From the NCBI GenBank assembly GCA_016213695.1, contig JACQZV010000123.1:1-53712 (forward strand): a stretch of 53,712 bases of DNA, in the 5' to 3' direction. The DNA comes from Acidobacteriota bacterium (lineage in GTDB: Bacteria; Acidobacteriota; Vicinamibacteria; Vicinamibacterales; UBA2999). The notes beneath the pieces are model-generated. The model worked only from the letters and a program-made list of their open reading frames with translations, did not search any database and was not told the origin of the DNA. How positions within the stretch are numbered: position 1 is the stretch's first letter; each line of letters starts with the position of its first letter. Of the stretch, positions 1-10,261 are shown in pieces. The position numbers and the translations under genes are program-made.

Positions 1-310
1 CACAGTTCATGCGTCGAGATGTCTTCTCCTGATGACGCTCATACAAAGGCCCGACAGGAGCTTTCTGCGTCTAATACAGAGAGACGGCTGGTGGCATCGC
101 GAACATAGGTCTTTTGATTTATGTTTGCAAACTATTGATATATAAGACGTTATTACGAATGACCGAAGCCGACGATCCGGGTAATGTCACGATAGTTATT
201 CGGCCAGCGTATCAGGCAATAGGTTCATGGGCATCGTAATTGCATTGCACGTGCAGAACACAAGCTGTCGATAAGTACATTTGGCGGCGCGGAAGGGAGC
301 GGCAGGCATC

Positions 311-763
311 ATGGCGACCAAGACAAGGGCTGCGAAGGCATCGGCGAAGACGAGCCGGTACAACGAGTTGAAGCAGATGCTTGAGGAACGCCGCCGCGAG
401 CTGATGACCGAGGTGCAGGGCAGGATTCGCGACGTGCGGGCCGAAGGCAGCAAGGATCGCGACGTGTTCGACCAGGGCGAAAGTTCCGAGGTCGACATCC
501 AGGAAGACATCGAGTTCGCGCTCATCCAGATGAAGTCGGAGACGCTCAACAAGATCAACGAGGCGCTCCGCCGGCACGATGAGGGCACCTACGGCAACTG
601 CTTCGAGTGCGGTGAGGAAATCGCCGAGGCGCGTCTCCGGGCGTTGCCGTTTGCCGTGCGCTGCAAGGACTGCGAGGCGGCGCGTGAAACGGCCGAACAG
701 CGCGAGCGGATGCTGGCGCAGAAGCGCGGATCCTCGACGCTGTTTTTCGACATGTCCAACTGA
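311..763 (+). CDS. TraR/DksA C4-type zinc-finger family protein
   Basis: ORF 281..763; ATG at 311 preceded by GAAGGGAG. CFECGEEI...CKDC zinc finger and coiled-coil N-terminus typical of DksA/TraR. Confidence 0.85.
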   Translation: MATKTRAAKASAKTSRYNELKQMLEERRRELMTEVQGRIRDVRAEGSKDRDVFDQGESSEVDIQEDIEFALIQMKSETLNKINEALRRHDEGTYGNCFECGEEIAEARLRALPFAVRCKDCEAARETAEQRERMLAQKRGSSTLFFDMSN

Positions 764-796
764 GACGGTTCGGACCGTTCAAATCGGAACGCGTGC

Positions 797-828
797 AGGG
801 CGGCCTCAGGGCCGCCCTTGCTGTTTGG
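797..828 (+). terminator. Hairpin AGGGCGGCC-TCAG-GGCCGCCCT followed by TTGCTGTTT
   Basis: Perfect 8-9 bp stem with 4-nt loop and T-rich tail between the dksA-like gene and lon. Confidence 0.6.
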
Positions 829-836
829 AGCTGCCG

Positions 837-3275
837 ATGAGTGATCAGGACCAGGTGCCCGATCTCCAGGAACTCTCGGTGGGCGATCGCACCGACGCGA
901 TACCCGAAGAGCTCCCGATCCTGCCGCTGCGCGACACGGTGCTGTTCCCGAACTCGTTCATGCCGCTGGCGGTGGCGCGGGAGAGTTCGGTACGCCTGAT
1001 CGACGAGGCCATCTCGGGGGGCAAGCTGATTGGCGTCTTCACGCAGCGCGACGCCTCCCTCGAGGAGCCGCAGCAGGCCGATCTCTACCCCATCGGCACC
1101 GCCAGTCACATTCACAAGATGTTCAAGCTGCCGGACGGCAGCCTGCGCCTGATCGTCCAGGGTCTCACGCGGCTGACGCTCGACGAGGTGACCTCGGTGC
1201 GCCCGTACCTGCGGGCGCGCGTGCGTGCGGCGGCGGACACGACGCAGGAGACGGATCGCCTCGAGATCGACGCGCTGCTCCGGAACGTCAAGGCGAATTT
1301 TCAGCGCGTCGTGTCTCTCTCGCCGCTGCTGTCGGACGACCTGCAGACCCTCGCGTCCAGCATCGCCGACGCCGGACGGCTGGCCGATTTCATCGCCTCG
1401 AGCGTCACGACGCTAGAGACCGCCTTCAAGCAGGTGTTGCTCGAGACGCTCGACGTGCGGACGCGCATGGACAATCTCAACCGCATCCTGATCAAGGAGC
1501 TCGAAGTACTCGAGCTCGGATCGAAGATCCAGTCGCAGGTGCAGTCCGAGGTTGGAAAGAATCAGCGCGAGTACTTCCTGCGCGAGCAGATGAAGGCCAT
1601 TCAAAAGGAGCTCGGAGAGGGCGACGACCAGACGAAGGAAGTCGAGGAGCTCCAGCAGAAGATCGACGCGGCGGGCATGCCGGACCCGGTACGGAAGGAA
1701 GCGCAGCGCGAGCTCGACCGGCTCGCCAAGATGCCCGTCGCGGCCGCGGAGTACACCGTCTCGCGCACGTATCTGGACTGGCTCGTCATGCTGCCGTGGC
1801 AGAGGCGCACCGAGGAGGTCATTGATCTTCGCCTGACCAAGGACGTGCTCGACGCCGACCACACCGGCCTCGAAAAGGCCAAGGACCGCATCCTCGAGTA
1901 CCTGGCGGTGCGCAAGTTGAATCCCGAGATGAAGGGGCCGATTCTCTGCTTCGTCGGCCCGCCCGGGGTCGGCAAGACATCGCTCGCCCGCTCGATCGCG
2001 CGGTCGCTGTCGCGCACGTTCGTGCGGGTCTCACTTGGCGGCATGCGCGACGAGGCGGAGATCCGTGGCCATCGTCGGACTTACATCGGCGCACTGCCGG
2101 GCCAGATCATCCAGGGCCTGCGCCGCGCCGAGTCGAAGAACCCCGTTTTCATCCTCGACGAGATCGACAAACTGGGGTCGGACTTCCGCGGCGACCCGGC
2201 GTCGGCGCTGCTCGAGGTGCTCGATCCCGAGCAGAACTTCACATTCCGCGACCACTATCTCGACGTGCCGTTCGATCTGTCGGAGGTGCTGTTCATCACG
2301 ACTGCCAACGTGCTCGACCCGGTGCCGCCGGCGCTGCGCGACCGGATGGAAGTGCTCGAAATCCCGGGGTACACGGAAGAGGAGAAGCTCGCCATCGCCC
2401 GTGAGCACCTTGTCGCCAAGCAGGTGAAGAACCACGGCCTGACCGCCGAGCAGCTCACGATGACCGATTCCGCCATCGCCGCGATCGTCCGCGGGTACAC
2501 GCGGGAGGCCGGCGTGCGGAATCTGGAGCGCGAGATTGCCGCGGTCTGCCGCAAGGCCGCGCGCCGCCGCGCCGAGGGCGACATGGCGCCGGTCGTCGTG
2601 ACGCCAGACGTCGTCACCCGACTGCTCGGCGCGCCTCGGTTTCTTGACGAGGACGTCCACGAGCGCACCAGGGATCCGGGCGTGGCGATCGGACTGGCCT
2701 GGACGCCCGCCGGCGGCGAGGTGCTGTTCGTGGAGGCGTCGCGGATGTCGGGAACCGGCACGCTCACGCTCACCGGTCAGCTCGGCGAAGTGATGAAGGA
2801 GTCGGCGCGGGCGGCGCTGTCCTGGTTTCGTGCGCACGCCGCGGCGTACGGCGCCGACCCCGATTTCTTCGAACACTCGGAAATCCACCTGCACGTGCCC
2901 TCGGGCGCCATTCCGAAGGACGGCCCGTCGGCGGGCGTGACCCTCGCGGCCGCGCTGGCGTCCGAGGTGACGCGCCGGCCGGTCCGGGGGGACATTGCCA
3001 TGACGGGCGAAATTACGCTGTCGGGACGCGTGCTGCCCGTCGGCGGTATCAAGGAGAAGGTGCTCGCGGCGCGGCGGGTGGGCATTCGCGAGATCATTCT
3101 GCCGCGGCAGAACGAGAAGGACGTCAGCGAGGATCTCACCGAGGAACTCCGCCGCGACCTGACCGTCCACTTCGTGCAGGGCGTCGACGAAGTGCTGCTG
3201 CTCGCGCTGCTGCCAGCCCCGAAGCCGGTGGGTCAGCGGACAACCGAACACCGCCCCCAGCCGCGGGTGCAGTGA
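837..3275 (+). CDS. lon: ATP-dependent endopeptidase Lon
   Basis: In-frame ATG at 837 (MSDQDQVPD...). [19 protein letters not shown]-domain, [15 protein letters not shown] Walker [11 protein letters not shown] catalytic serine region. Confidence 0.97.
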   Translation: MSDQDQVPDLQELSVGDRTDAIPEELPILPLRDTVLFPNSFMPLAVARESSVRLIDEAISGGKLIGVFTQRDASLEEPQQADLYPIGTASHIHKMFKLPDGSLRLIVQGLTRLTLDEVTSVRPYLRARVRAAADTTQETDRLEIDALLRNVKANFQRVVSLSPLLSDDLQTLASSIADAGRLADFIASSVTTLETAFKQVLLETLDVRTRMDNLNRILIKELEVLELGSKIQSQVQSEVGKNQREYFLREQMKAIQKELGEGDDQTKEVEELQQKIDAAGMPDPVRKEAQRELDRLAKMPVAAAEYTVSRTYLDWLVMLPWQRRTEEVIDLRLTKDVLDADHTGLEKAKDRILEYLAVRKLNPEMKGPILCFVGPPGVGKTSLARSIARSLSRTFVRVSLGGMRDEAEIRGHRRTYIGALPGQIIQGLRRAESKNPVFILDEIDKLGSDFRGDPASALLEVLDPEQNFTFRDHYLDVPFDLSEVLFITTANVLDPVPPALRDRMEVLEIPGYTEEEKLAIAREHLVAKQVKNHGLTAEQLTMTDSAIAAIVRGYTREAGVRNLEREIAAVCRKAARRRAEGDMAPVVVTPDVVTRLLGAPRFLDEDVHERTRDPGVAIGLAWTPAGGEVLFVEASRMSGTGTLTLTGQLGEVMKESARAALSWFRAHAAAYGADPDFFEHSEIHLHVPSGAIPKDGPSAGVTLAAALASEVTRRPVRGDIAMTGEITLSGRVLPVGGIKEKVLAARRVGIREIILPRQNEKDVSEDLTEELRRDLTVHFVQGVDEVLLLALLPAPKPVGQRTTEHRPQPRVQ

Positions 3276-3289
3276 ACCGCCGGTAGAGC

Positions 3290-3305
3290 GCAGGCGTCAG
3301 CCTGC
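3290..3305. terminator. Convergent-gene hairpin GCAGGC-GTCA-GCCTGC
   Basis: Perfect 6-bp stem between lon and the NUDIX gene, overlapping the NUDIX stop codon. No clear U-tract. Confidence 0.35.
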
Positions 3306-3842
3306 CTGACCGATCAAGGCCAGTCCGGCCGCCGTCTTGAGATCGACGATCTCTCCCGACCGGACCATCTGCCGAATGGCCGCCAATGAAAAGGCCTTGG
3401 GCTCGATGTCCTCGTCCTCATCCTGGTGCACGGCGGCGTCGCCCGCGATCGGCGGGCGCAGGCCCGTCGCGCGATAGAAATGCATCTCCTCGTCGCAATA
3501 GCCCGGCGTCGGATAGAAGCGGCCGAGCAGCTCGAGCGCCGTGGGGACGAGCCCGGTCTCCTCGTGGCATTCCCGGAGCGCCGCAGCCCGCGGGTCCTCA
3601 CCGTGCTTGAGGCTGCCGGCCGGCAGTTCCCACACGGCGCGGCCGATCGCGTGCCGGTACTGCCGCACGAGCACGATCTCGCCGTCGCGGGTCAGCGGGA
3701 TGAGGACGACCGATCCGGGATGCCGGACGATCTCGGCCTCCAGGCGCTCGCCGCGGGGCAGCGTGATGGATTCCACGCTCACCGTGAAGATACGCCCTTC
3801 GAATGCCTTCCGAATCTGCGTTGGTACGATCGGTCTATCCAT
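3297..3842 (-). CDS. NUDIX hydrolase (ADP-ribose pyrophosphatase-like)
   Basis: NUDIX box: GSLKHGEDPRAAALRECHEETGL. Confidence 0.92.
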   Translation of the reverse strand: MDRPIVPTQIRKAFEGRIFTVSVESITLPRGERLEAEIVRHPGSVVLIPLTRDGEIVLVRQYRHAIGRAVWELPAGSLKHGEDPRAAALRECHEETGLVPTALELLGRFYPTPGYCDEEMHFYRATGLRPPIAGDAAVHQDEDEDIEPKAFSLAAIRQMVRSGEIVDLKTAAGLALIGQAG

Positions 3843-4779
3843 CGTCTTTCCATCCAGGGAGATCGTCGAGCACGCGCGCCAGATCGTCCGGCAGAGGCAC
3901 GGTGAATTCCATACGGCGGCCGTCGCGCGGATGGGTAAAGACGAGTCGCTCGGCGTGGAGGAACGGGCGCTGGAGGCGCTGCAGGGCGCGCAGATCGCCG
4001 GGCACCCGCCGGCGCAGCCCGCCGTAGACCGAGTCGCCGACGATCGGGTGGCCGATTGCGCTCAGGTGGACGCGGATCTGGTGCGTGCGCCCCGTGTGGA
4101 TCGCGACCTGGCAGAGGGTGACGCCGCGCAGGTGATGCGCCCGCGTAATCCGGGTCACGGCGTGCCGGGCGTGCCGGGCGCGCGCCGACATCTTCTGACG
4201 GTCCACCGGGTCGCGGCCGATCGCGGCATCGATGCGCCGGCCCGCCTGCACGACGCCCCACACGAGCGCCACGTATTCCTTCTCCACTTCGCGATCGTGA
4301 AACTGCCGGGCCAGTTCCTGGTGCGCGGCATCGTGTTTCGCGACGACCATCACGCCGGACGTGCCGCGGTCGAGCCGGTGCACGATTCCGGGCCTGAGCT
4401 CGCCGCCGATCCCGCTCAGGTCGGACAGGTGGTGGAGGAGCGCGTTGACCAGCGTTCCCGACGCGTGGCCCGCGCCCGGATGGACGACCATGCCCGCCGG
4501 CTTGTTCAGCACGGCGAGATCCGCGTCCTCGTACAGGATCTCGATCGGCAGCGCCTCGCCGGCCACCCGCGACGGGGCGACCGCTGGCGGGTCGATCGTG
4601 ACGAGGTCCTGCTCGTGCATCGTGAGGTTGGCGCGGGCCTCCCGGCGCGCGACCTGCACGTGGCCGTCGGCGATCAGCTTCTGGATCTGCGACCGCGAAT
4701 AGCCATCGAGGACGGAGACGAGAAATCGATCGAGCCGCTGCCCGTCGAACTCCGACGGAACCGTGAACTCGAGCGGCAC
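3835..4779 (-). CDS. rluD: RluA/RluD family pseudouridine synthase
   Basis: GTG start at 4779 just after the lgt stop. S4-like N-domain, GIVHRLDRGTSGVMVVAK catalytic motif, HTGRTHQIRVHL. The longer track ORF upstream is read-through antisense to lgt. Confidence 0.93.
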   Translation of the reverse strand: MPLEFTVPSEFDGQRLDRFLVSVLDGYSRSQIQKLIADGHVQVARREARANLTMHEQDLVTIDPPAVAPSRVAGEALPIEILYEDADLAVLNKPAGMVVHPGAGHASGTLVNALLHHLSDLSGIGGELRPGIVHRLDRGTSGVMVVAKHDAAHQELARQFHDREVEKEYVALVWGVVQAGRRIDAAIGRDPVDRQKMSARARHARHAVTRITRAHHLRGVTLCQVAIHTGRTHQIRVHLSAIGHPIVGDSVYGGLRRRVPGDLRALQRLQRPFLHAERLVFTHPRDGRRMEFTVPLPDDLARVLDDLPGWKDDG

Positions 4780-4781
4780 GC

Positions 4782-5594
4782 CTAGGCGGCGAGGTTGCGG
4801 CCCCGCTCCATTTCCCGCGGCGTGTCCGGCGACTGCCTCGACAGCCACACCAGCATGATGAGGCTCAGCGGCGCGAGCACCACGGAGATGAACTGCGACG
4901 TCGAGAGTCCCAGCACCACCCCGCGCGGGTCGCCGCGATAGAACTCGATGATGAACCGCGAGACCGCGTACAGAAACATGTACGCCCAGAACGTCCGGCC
5001 GCGAAAGGCGCGGCCGCGGCGCTCGGTCGCCAGCAGCACGCCGAGGATGAGGAGCTCCGCGCCGGCTTCGTAGAGCTGGGTGGGGTGGAGCGGGATGCCG
5101 AGCGGCGTGCCGACGTTGGCGGCGGCCAGCGGATTCGTGAACGTGATCGCCCACGCGACGCTCGTCGGCCGGCCGTAGCAGCATCCCGCGGCCAGGCAGC
5201 CGAGCCGGCCAGTCACGTGTCCGAGCGCGATCCCCGGCGCGAACACGTCGCACGTCGTCCAGAACGGCAGGCGGTGGCGCGAGACGTACCAGAAGCCGAC
5301 GAGGACCGCGAGAATCAACCCGCCGTAGAAGACGCCTCCCGACCGGGCGAGCGACAGCAGGTCCGCCGGCGAGCGGCTGAACTGGTCGTAGTCGACGACG
5401 AGGAGGAGGAGCTTCGCGCCGACGAGCGCCGCGATGATGATGTAGATGCCCAGGTCGAGAATCCGGTTGGCGTCGAGCCCCCACCGGCGCGCCCGCCGCA
5501 TCGCCAGCCAGAGGCCGAGCAGGTACGAGACGGCGAGCAGCACGCCGTAGGAGTAGATGGTCACGGGGCCGAGGCTAAACAGCTCTGGATACAC
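4782..5594 (-). CDS. lgt: Prolipoprotein diacylglyceryl transferase
   Basis: Multi-TM; GRLGCLAAGCCYGRPT and HPTQLYEA motifs. Confidence 0.95.
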   Translation of the reverse strand: MYPELFSLGPVTIYSYGVLLAVSYLLGLWLAMRRARRWGLDANRILDLGIYIIIAALVGAKLLLLVVDYDQFSRSPADLLSLARSGGVFYGGLILAVLVGFWYVSRHRLPFWTTCDVFAPGIALGHVTGRLGCLAAGCCYGRPTSVAWAITFTNPLAAANVGTPLGIPLHPTQLYEAGAELLILGVLLATERRGRAFRGRTFWAYMFLYAVSRFIIEFYRGDPRGVVLGLSTSQFISVVLAPLSLIMLVWLSRQSPDTPREMERGRNLAA

Positions 5595-6078
5595 GGCGCC
5601 TTCCTATCTGCAGCAAGTCGAGAATCATAAGCGAGACGCCCACGGTGATGGCGGCGTCCGCCACGTTGAACGCCCAGAAATGCCAGGCGCGCCAGTGGAC
5701 ATCGACGAAATCCACGACGTAGCCCGATCCCAGCCGGTCGATGAGGTTCCCGGCGGCGCCCCCGACCATGAGCGCCAGCCCCGCCCGTGCGAGCCGCTGT
5801 CCGGCCGGGAGCGTGGCGCCGTACCAGGCGAGCGCTCCGAGCGCCAGCGCGGCCACGAGCGACAGCACGACCGTCTTCATCGGGAAGTCGGCGGCATTCA
5901 TCAGGCCGAACGCGGCGCCGTAATTGTGCACCCGCGTCAGGTTGAGCCACGCGGGAATCACCTCCACGCTCTCATGCAGCTCGAGCGTCTGGCGGACCAG
6001 CGCTTTCACCGCCTGGTCGAGCGCGACGACGGCCAGGACCACCGCGAGCTCGATCTGGAGACGTCCCGGACGCGCCAT
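5575..6078 (-). CDS. lspA: Signal peptidase II
   Basis: ATG at 6078 overlaps the ileS stop (TAATG). VGGAAGNLIDRLGSGYVVDFVDVHW and FNVADAAITVG carry the catalytic Asp motifs. Confidence 0.95.
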   Translation of the reverse strand: MARPGRLQIELAVVLAVVALDQAVKALVRQTLELHESVEVIPAWLNLTRVHNYGAAFGLMNAADFPMKTVVLSLVAALALGALAWYGATLPAGQRLARAGLALMVGGAAGNLIDRLGSGYVVDFVDVHWRAWHFWAFNVADAAITVGVSLMILDLLQIGRRRVSRAV

Positions 6079-8900
6079 TACCGCTTGACCGGTTCGGCCA
6101 GTGCCGCGACGCACCGGTCGCACAGACCGGCCCAGGCGGGATCGGTGCGGATCCGGGGCACGTACCGCCAGCACCGCTCGCATTTCACGCCCGGCGCCCG
6201 TTCGACGTCGATCGTCAGGCTGTCGGGGCCGTCGGGCACCCCGGCCCGCAGTGCGACGTCGGACACGATGAACAGCATCGGCAGATACGCGCGGTGCTGT
6301 TCGAGCAACGCGCCGATCGAACCGGTTGCCTGAATCGTGACGCGCGCGCCGAGCGAGTTGCCAATCACCTTGTCCTTGCGCTTCTGTTCGAGCGCGGCGT
6401 GCGCGGTGTCCCGCGCGTCGAGCAACCGCTTCCACGTGCCCAGGAGATCGGGATTACGCCATGCCGAGGCATCGGGGAAGTCGTCGAGGTGGACCGACGC
6501 GGATCGCGGTCCCGGCAGGTGGCGCCACAGATCGTCGGCCGTCACCGGCAGGATCGGCGCCAGGAGCCGTGCCAGCCCGTCGCAGATGACGTACATCGCC
6601 GTTTGCGTGGACCGGCGCTCGCGCGACGCCGCCGCAAACGTGTACATCCGGTCCTTCGTCACATCGACGTAGAAGGCGCTGAGGTCGATCGTGGTCAACG
6701 TATTCAGTGTCTGCGCGACGGTGGAGAAGTCGTACTCGTCGTAGCCGCGGCGCATCCGGTCCACTGCCTCGGCGTATCGCGCCAGGGCGTACCGGTCGAC
6801 GACATCGAGCTCGGCGAGCGGCACCAGGTCCGCCGCCGGGTCGAAATCGTAGAGGTTGGCCACGAGAATCCGGCACGTGTTCCGCAGCTTCCGGTACACA
6901 TCGACGACGCGCGTGAGGATCTCCTTGCTGACGCGCAGCTCCTCGGTGAATTCGGTCATCGCGACCCACAGCCGGATGATCTCCGCGCCGCTTTCCTTGA
7001 TGACCTCCTGCGGCACGATGGCGTTGCCGCGCGACTTCGACATCTTGCGGCCCTCGAGGTCGATCAGGAAGCCGTGCGTCAGGACCTCGCGGAACGGCGG
7101 GCGGCCTCGCGTGGCGAGCGCCACGAGCAGCGAGCTCTGGAACCATCCCCGGTGCTGGTCGCTCCCCTCCAGGTACATGTCTGAGGGCCATGACAGATCG
7201 TCGTACCGCGGGAGGACGGCCTCGTGGCTCGATCCCGAGTCGAACCAGACGTCGAGGATGTCCGTTTCGCGCTCGAACGTCGTCCCGCCGCAGGCCGGAC
7301 ACGCCAGGCCCGGCGGCAGGAACTCGGCAATCGGGCGCTCGTACCACGCGTCGGCGCTGTACCGATCGAAGAGCGCAGCCGCGCGCTCGACGAGCTCGGC
7401 CGTCAGGACGGCCTCGCCGCACGCCGTGCAGTCCACAGCGGGAATCGGCACGCCCCAGGCGCGCTGGCGCGAGATGCACCAGTCGGGGCGGTTCGACACC
7501 ATGTTGTAGATGCGGTCGCGGCCCCACGCCGGAATCCAGCGCACCTGGTTGTCGATGGCATGCCGCGCCGCGTCCCGGAGCGTCCGCGTCCGGCCGTCCT
7601 CGCACGCAATGACCGGGTCACCATCCATGCGGACGAACCACTGCGAAGTGGCGAGGAAGATCACCGGGTTGTGGCACCGCCAGCAGTGCGGGTACTGGTG
7701 GTCGAACGTCTCGCGGTGCCACAGGCGTCCCCGTGCGGCCAGCGCCTGCTCGACGTGGGGGTTCGCATCGAACACCCGTTGGCCGCCGAACAGGCCGACC
7801 GTGTCAAGGAAGTGCCCGCCAGGCCCGACGGGCGCGTAGATGTCGAGGCCGTACCTGACGCCGGTGAGGAAGTCGTCTGCGCCGTGGCCGGGCGCCGTGT
7901 GCACGGCGCCGGTGCCCTGTTCGAGCGTCACGTAATCAGCCAGCACACCGACGGCGTCGCGCTCGTACAGCGGATGGCGGAAGCGGACGCCCTCGAGCTG
8001 GCGTCCCGTCATCCGCGCGACCGGTGCACCGAAATGGCGGCCGACGGCCGCGCCGACGCGCTCGAACAGGCCTTCGGCGACAATCACCGCCCGCCCATCG
8101 ACCTCGTACGCGGCGTAGTCGAGCTCGGGATGAAAGGCGATCGCCAGGTTGGACGGAATGGTCCAGGGCGTCGTCGTCCAGATGAGGACCGACACGTCCC
8201 GTCCGGCCAGCGCCGGCACCCGCGCCGCGAGGTCCGTGGCGCCCGCCGGCCCGATCGGGAATTCGACGTAGATCGACGGCGAGGAGTGATCCTCGTATTC
8301 CACCTCGGCTTCAGCCAGCGCCGTCCGGCAATGGATGCACCAATGGACCGGCTTCTTGCCCTTGTAGACGAGACCGCGCGCCACGAATGTGCCGAGCGCC
8401 CGGGCGATGTCGCCCTGGTACTGAGGGTTCATCGTCACGTACGGACGATCCCACTTGCCGAACACCATCAGGCGCTGGAATTCGGCCGTCATGACGCCGA
8501 TGTACCGCTCCGCGTACGCACGGCAGGCGCGGCGAATGTCGGCGCGCGACATCTCGCGCTTCTTCGGCCCGAGCTCGCGATCGACGCGCAGCTCGATCGG
8601 CAGCCCGTGGCAGTCGTAGCCCGGCACGAACGGCGCGTCGAAGCCGGTCATCGTGCGCGACTTCACTACGAAGTCCTTGAGGATCTTGTTGAGCGCGGTC
8701 CCGAGGTGGATCTGCGCGTTCGCGTACGGTGGACCGTCGTGGAGCACGAATTTCGGAGATCCACGGCGCCGTGCGCGGATCTGGCCGTACAGATCCATGG
8801 CCGCCCACCGCGCCAGCGCTTCCGGCTCGGCGGTCTGCAGATTGGCTTTCATCGGAAAACCTGTGCGCGGCAGGTTGACGGTCTCTTTCCACTCGGGCAT
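6078..8900 (-). CDS. ileS: Isoleucyl-tRNA synthetase
   Basis: HDGPPYANAQIHLGTALNK (HIGH-like), GRKMSKSRGN (KMSKS), zinc-binding C-terminus CERCWRY...CDRC. In-frame ATG at 8900. Confidence 0.96.
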   Translation of the reverse strand: MPEWKETVNLPRTGFPMKANLQTAEPEALARWAAMDLYGQIRARRRGSPKFVLHDGPPYANAQIHLGTALNKILKDFVVKSRTMTGFDAPFVPGYDCHGLPIELRVDRELGPKKREMSRADIRRACRAYAERYIGVMTAEFQRLMVFGKWDRPYVTMNPQYQGDIARALGTFVARGLVYKGKKPVHWCIHCRTALAEAEVEYEDHSSPSIYVEFPIGPAGATDLAARVPALAGRDVSVLIWTTTPWTIPSNLAIAFHPELDYAAYEVDGRAVIVAEGLFERVGAAVGRHFGAPVARMTGRQLEGVRFRHPLYERDAVGVLADYVTLEQGTGAVHTAPGHGADDFLTGVRYGLDIYAPVGPGGHFLDTVGLFGGQRVFDANPHVEQALAARGRLWHRETFDHQYPHCWRCHNPVIFLATSQWFVRMDGDPVIACEDGRTRTLRDAARHAIDNQVRWIPAWGRDRIYNMVSNRPDWCISRQRAWGVPIPAVDCTACGEAVLTAELVERAAALFDRYSADAWYERPIAEFLPPGLACPACGGTTFERETDILDVWFDSGSSHEAVLPRYDDLSWPSDMYLEGSDQHRGWFQSSLLVALATRGRPPFREVLTHGFLIDLEGRKMSKSRGNAIVPQEVIKESGAEIIRLWVAMTEFTEELRVSKEILTRVVDVYRKLRNTCRILVANLYDFDPAADLVPLAELDVVDRYALARYAEAVDRMRRGYDEYDFSTVAQTLNTLTTIDLSAFYVDVTKDRMYTFAAASRERRSTQTAMYVICDGLARLLAPILPVTADDLWRHLPGPRSASVHLDDFPDASAWRNPDLLGTWKRLLDARDTAHAALEQKRKDKVIGNSLGARVTIQATGSIGALLEQHRAYLPMLFIVSDVALRAGVPDGPDSLTIDVERAPGVKCERCWRYVPRIRTDPAWAGLCDRCVAALAEPVKR

Positions 8901-8914
8901 CTGTCCCCAAATTC

Positions 8915-8920
8915 TATAAT
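8915..8920 (+). promoter_or_regulatory. -10-like TATAAT, 6 nt before the ATG of the M16 gene
   Basis: TATAAT-GCGGAG-ATG; implies a leaderless transcript. A minus-strand TATAGA overlaps it (8919-8914) toward ileS. Confidence 0.6.
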
Positions 8921-8926
8921 GCGGAG

Positions 8927-10261
8927 ATGGCCTCGCTCGAACATGCTGCTGCGGCCGGAACGCGCGTGCACGACGAAACCCTCGACAATGGCCTCCGCGT
9001 CCTGATCCAGGAGCTGCACACGGCACCCCTGGCATCCGTGTGGTGCTGGTACCGCGTCGGATCGAAGGACGAGACGACCGGCCAGACCGGCGTGTCGCAC
9101 TGGGTGGAGCACATGAACTTCAAGGGCACCACCAACATCCCGCGCGACAAGGTCAAGGGCATCATCGAGCAGTTCGGCGGCTACTGGAACGGCTACACCT
9201 GGATCGATCAGACCACGTACACGGAGACCGCGACGCGCGACGCGCTCGATCGCATGCTGTTCATCGAGTCCGAGCGGATGGCCAGCTGCCTCTACGACCC
9301 GGCCGACTGCGAATCGGAGCGAACCGTCATTATTTCGGAGCTCCAGGGCGGCGAGAACGATCCCGACACGCTGCTCGATCAGGAGCTGACCGCCGTCGCG
9401 TTCAAGTCGCACCCGTACCGCCATCCGACGATTGGCTGGCTCTCCGACCTGCAGACCATGACACGCGACGACCTGTACGCTCATTACCGCCGGTTCTACG
9501 TGCCGAACAACGCCACCCTGGTGATCGTCGGCGACATCGATGCCCGCGACGCGATGCGCGGCGTCGTCCGCCATTTCGGCGGCGTCAGGCCGGTCGAGGT
9601 AGTGCGGCGGCCGCTCACCGTCGAGCCGGCGCAGCTGGGCGAACGGCGCCTCATGGTGTCACGGGAAGGGACGACGGCCTACCTGAAGGTGGGCGTCCGC
9701 GCTCCCGCGATCGGCGACGCCGACTTTTTCCCGATGCTCGTGCTCGACGCCGTCCTGACGGGAGCCAAGGGGGTCAACCTCTGGGCGAGCTTCCGCACGC
9801 CGCCGCCACAGCGGAGCGCACGGCTGTACCGCGCGCTCGTGGACGCGGGCCTCGCCTCGTCGGTGAGCGGCGGCCTGGTGCCGACCGCCGAACCCTTTCT
9901 CTATACGATGTCGGCGACCGCGACGGCCGGCACGCCGCTGGCCAGCCTCGAGGCGGTCCTTGTCGAGGAGCTCGACAGGGTGCGGACGCACGGGATCACG
10001 CCGGGCGAGCTCGAGAAGGCCATTCACCAGCTGCGGGCGCGCCTCGTCTTTGAAAACGACAGCATCACGCACATCGCGCATCAGCTCGGATACTTCGAGA
10101 CCATCGCGAGCTGGCGCGGCGTGGCGTCGCTCCAGGCGCGAATCGAGGCGGTCACCCTCGAGAGCGTCGCGGCGGCTGCCGCCGGGCGGCTGGCTGCGGT
10201 CAACCGGACCATCGGCTGGTTCGAGCCGCGGCCGGTGGGCTCGGGCGAAGGGGCCCCATGA
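8927..10261 (+). CDS. M16 family zinc metallopeptidase (active-type subunit)
   Basis: HxxEH zinc motif in SHWVEHMNFKGT; downstream NERT/E-rich segment. Confidence 0.93.
   Translation: MASLEHAAAAGTRVHDETLDNGLRVLIQELHTAPLASVWCWYRVGSKDETTGQTGVSHWVEHMNFKGTTNIPRDKVKGIIEQFGGYWNGYTWIDQTTYTETATRDALDRMLFIESERMASCLYDPADCESERTVIISELQGGENDPDTLLDQELTAVAFKSHPYRHPTIGWLSDLQTMTRDDLYAHYRRFYVPNNATLVIVGDIDARDAMRGVVRHFGGVRPVEVVRRPLTVEPAQLGERRLMVSREGTTAYLKVGVRAPAIGDADFFPMLVLDAVLTGAKGVNLWASFRTPPPQRSARLYRALVDAGLASSVSGGLVPTAEPFLYTMSATATAGTPLASLEAVLVEELDRVRTHGITPGELEKAIHQLRARLVFENDSITHIAHQLGYFETIASWRGVASLQARIEAVTLESVAAAAAGRLAAVNRTIGWFEPRPVGSGEGAP

Noticed and set aside
2031-3251. Long antisense ORFs opposite lon, ileS, addA and others (up to 796 aa)
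   Set aside because: Arg/His/Ala/Pro-rich translations without motifs, fully opposite strong genes; a typical high-GC artefact.
4780-5484. Upstream part of the 549-aa rluD-frame ORF
   Set aside because: Overlaps lgt in another frame with low-complexity sequence; the real start is GTG 4779.
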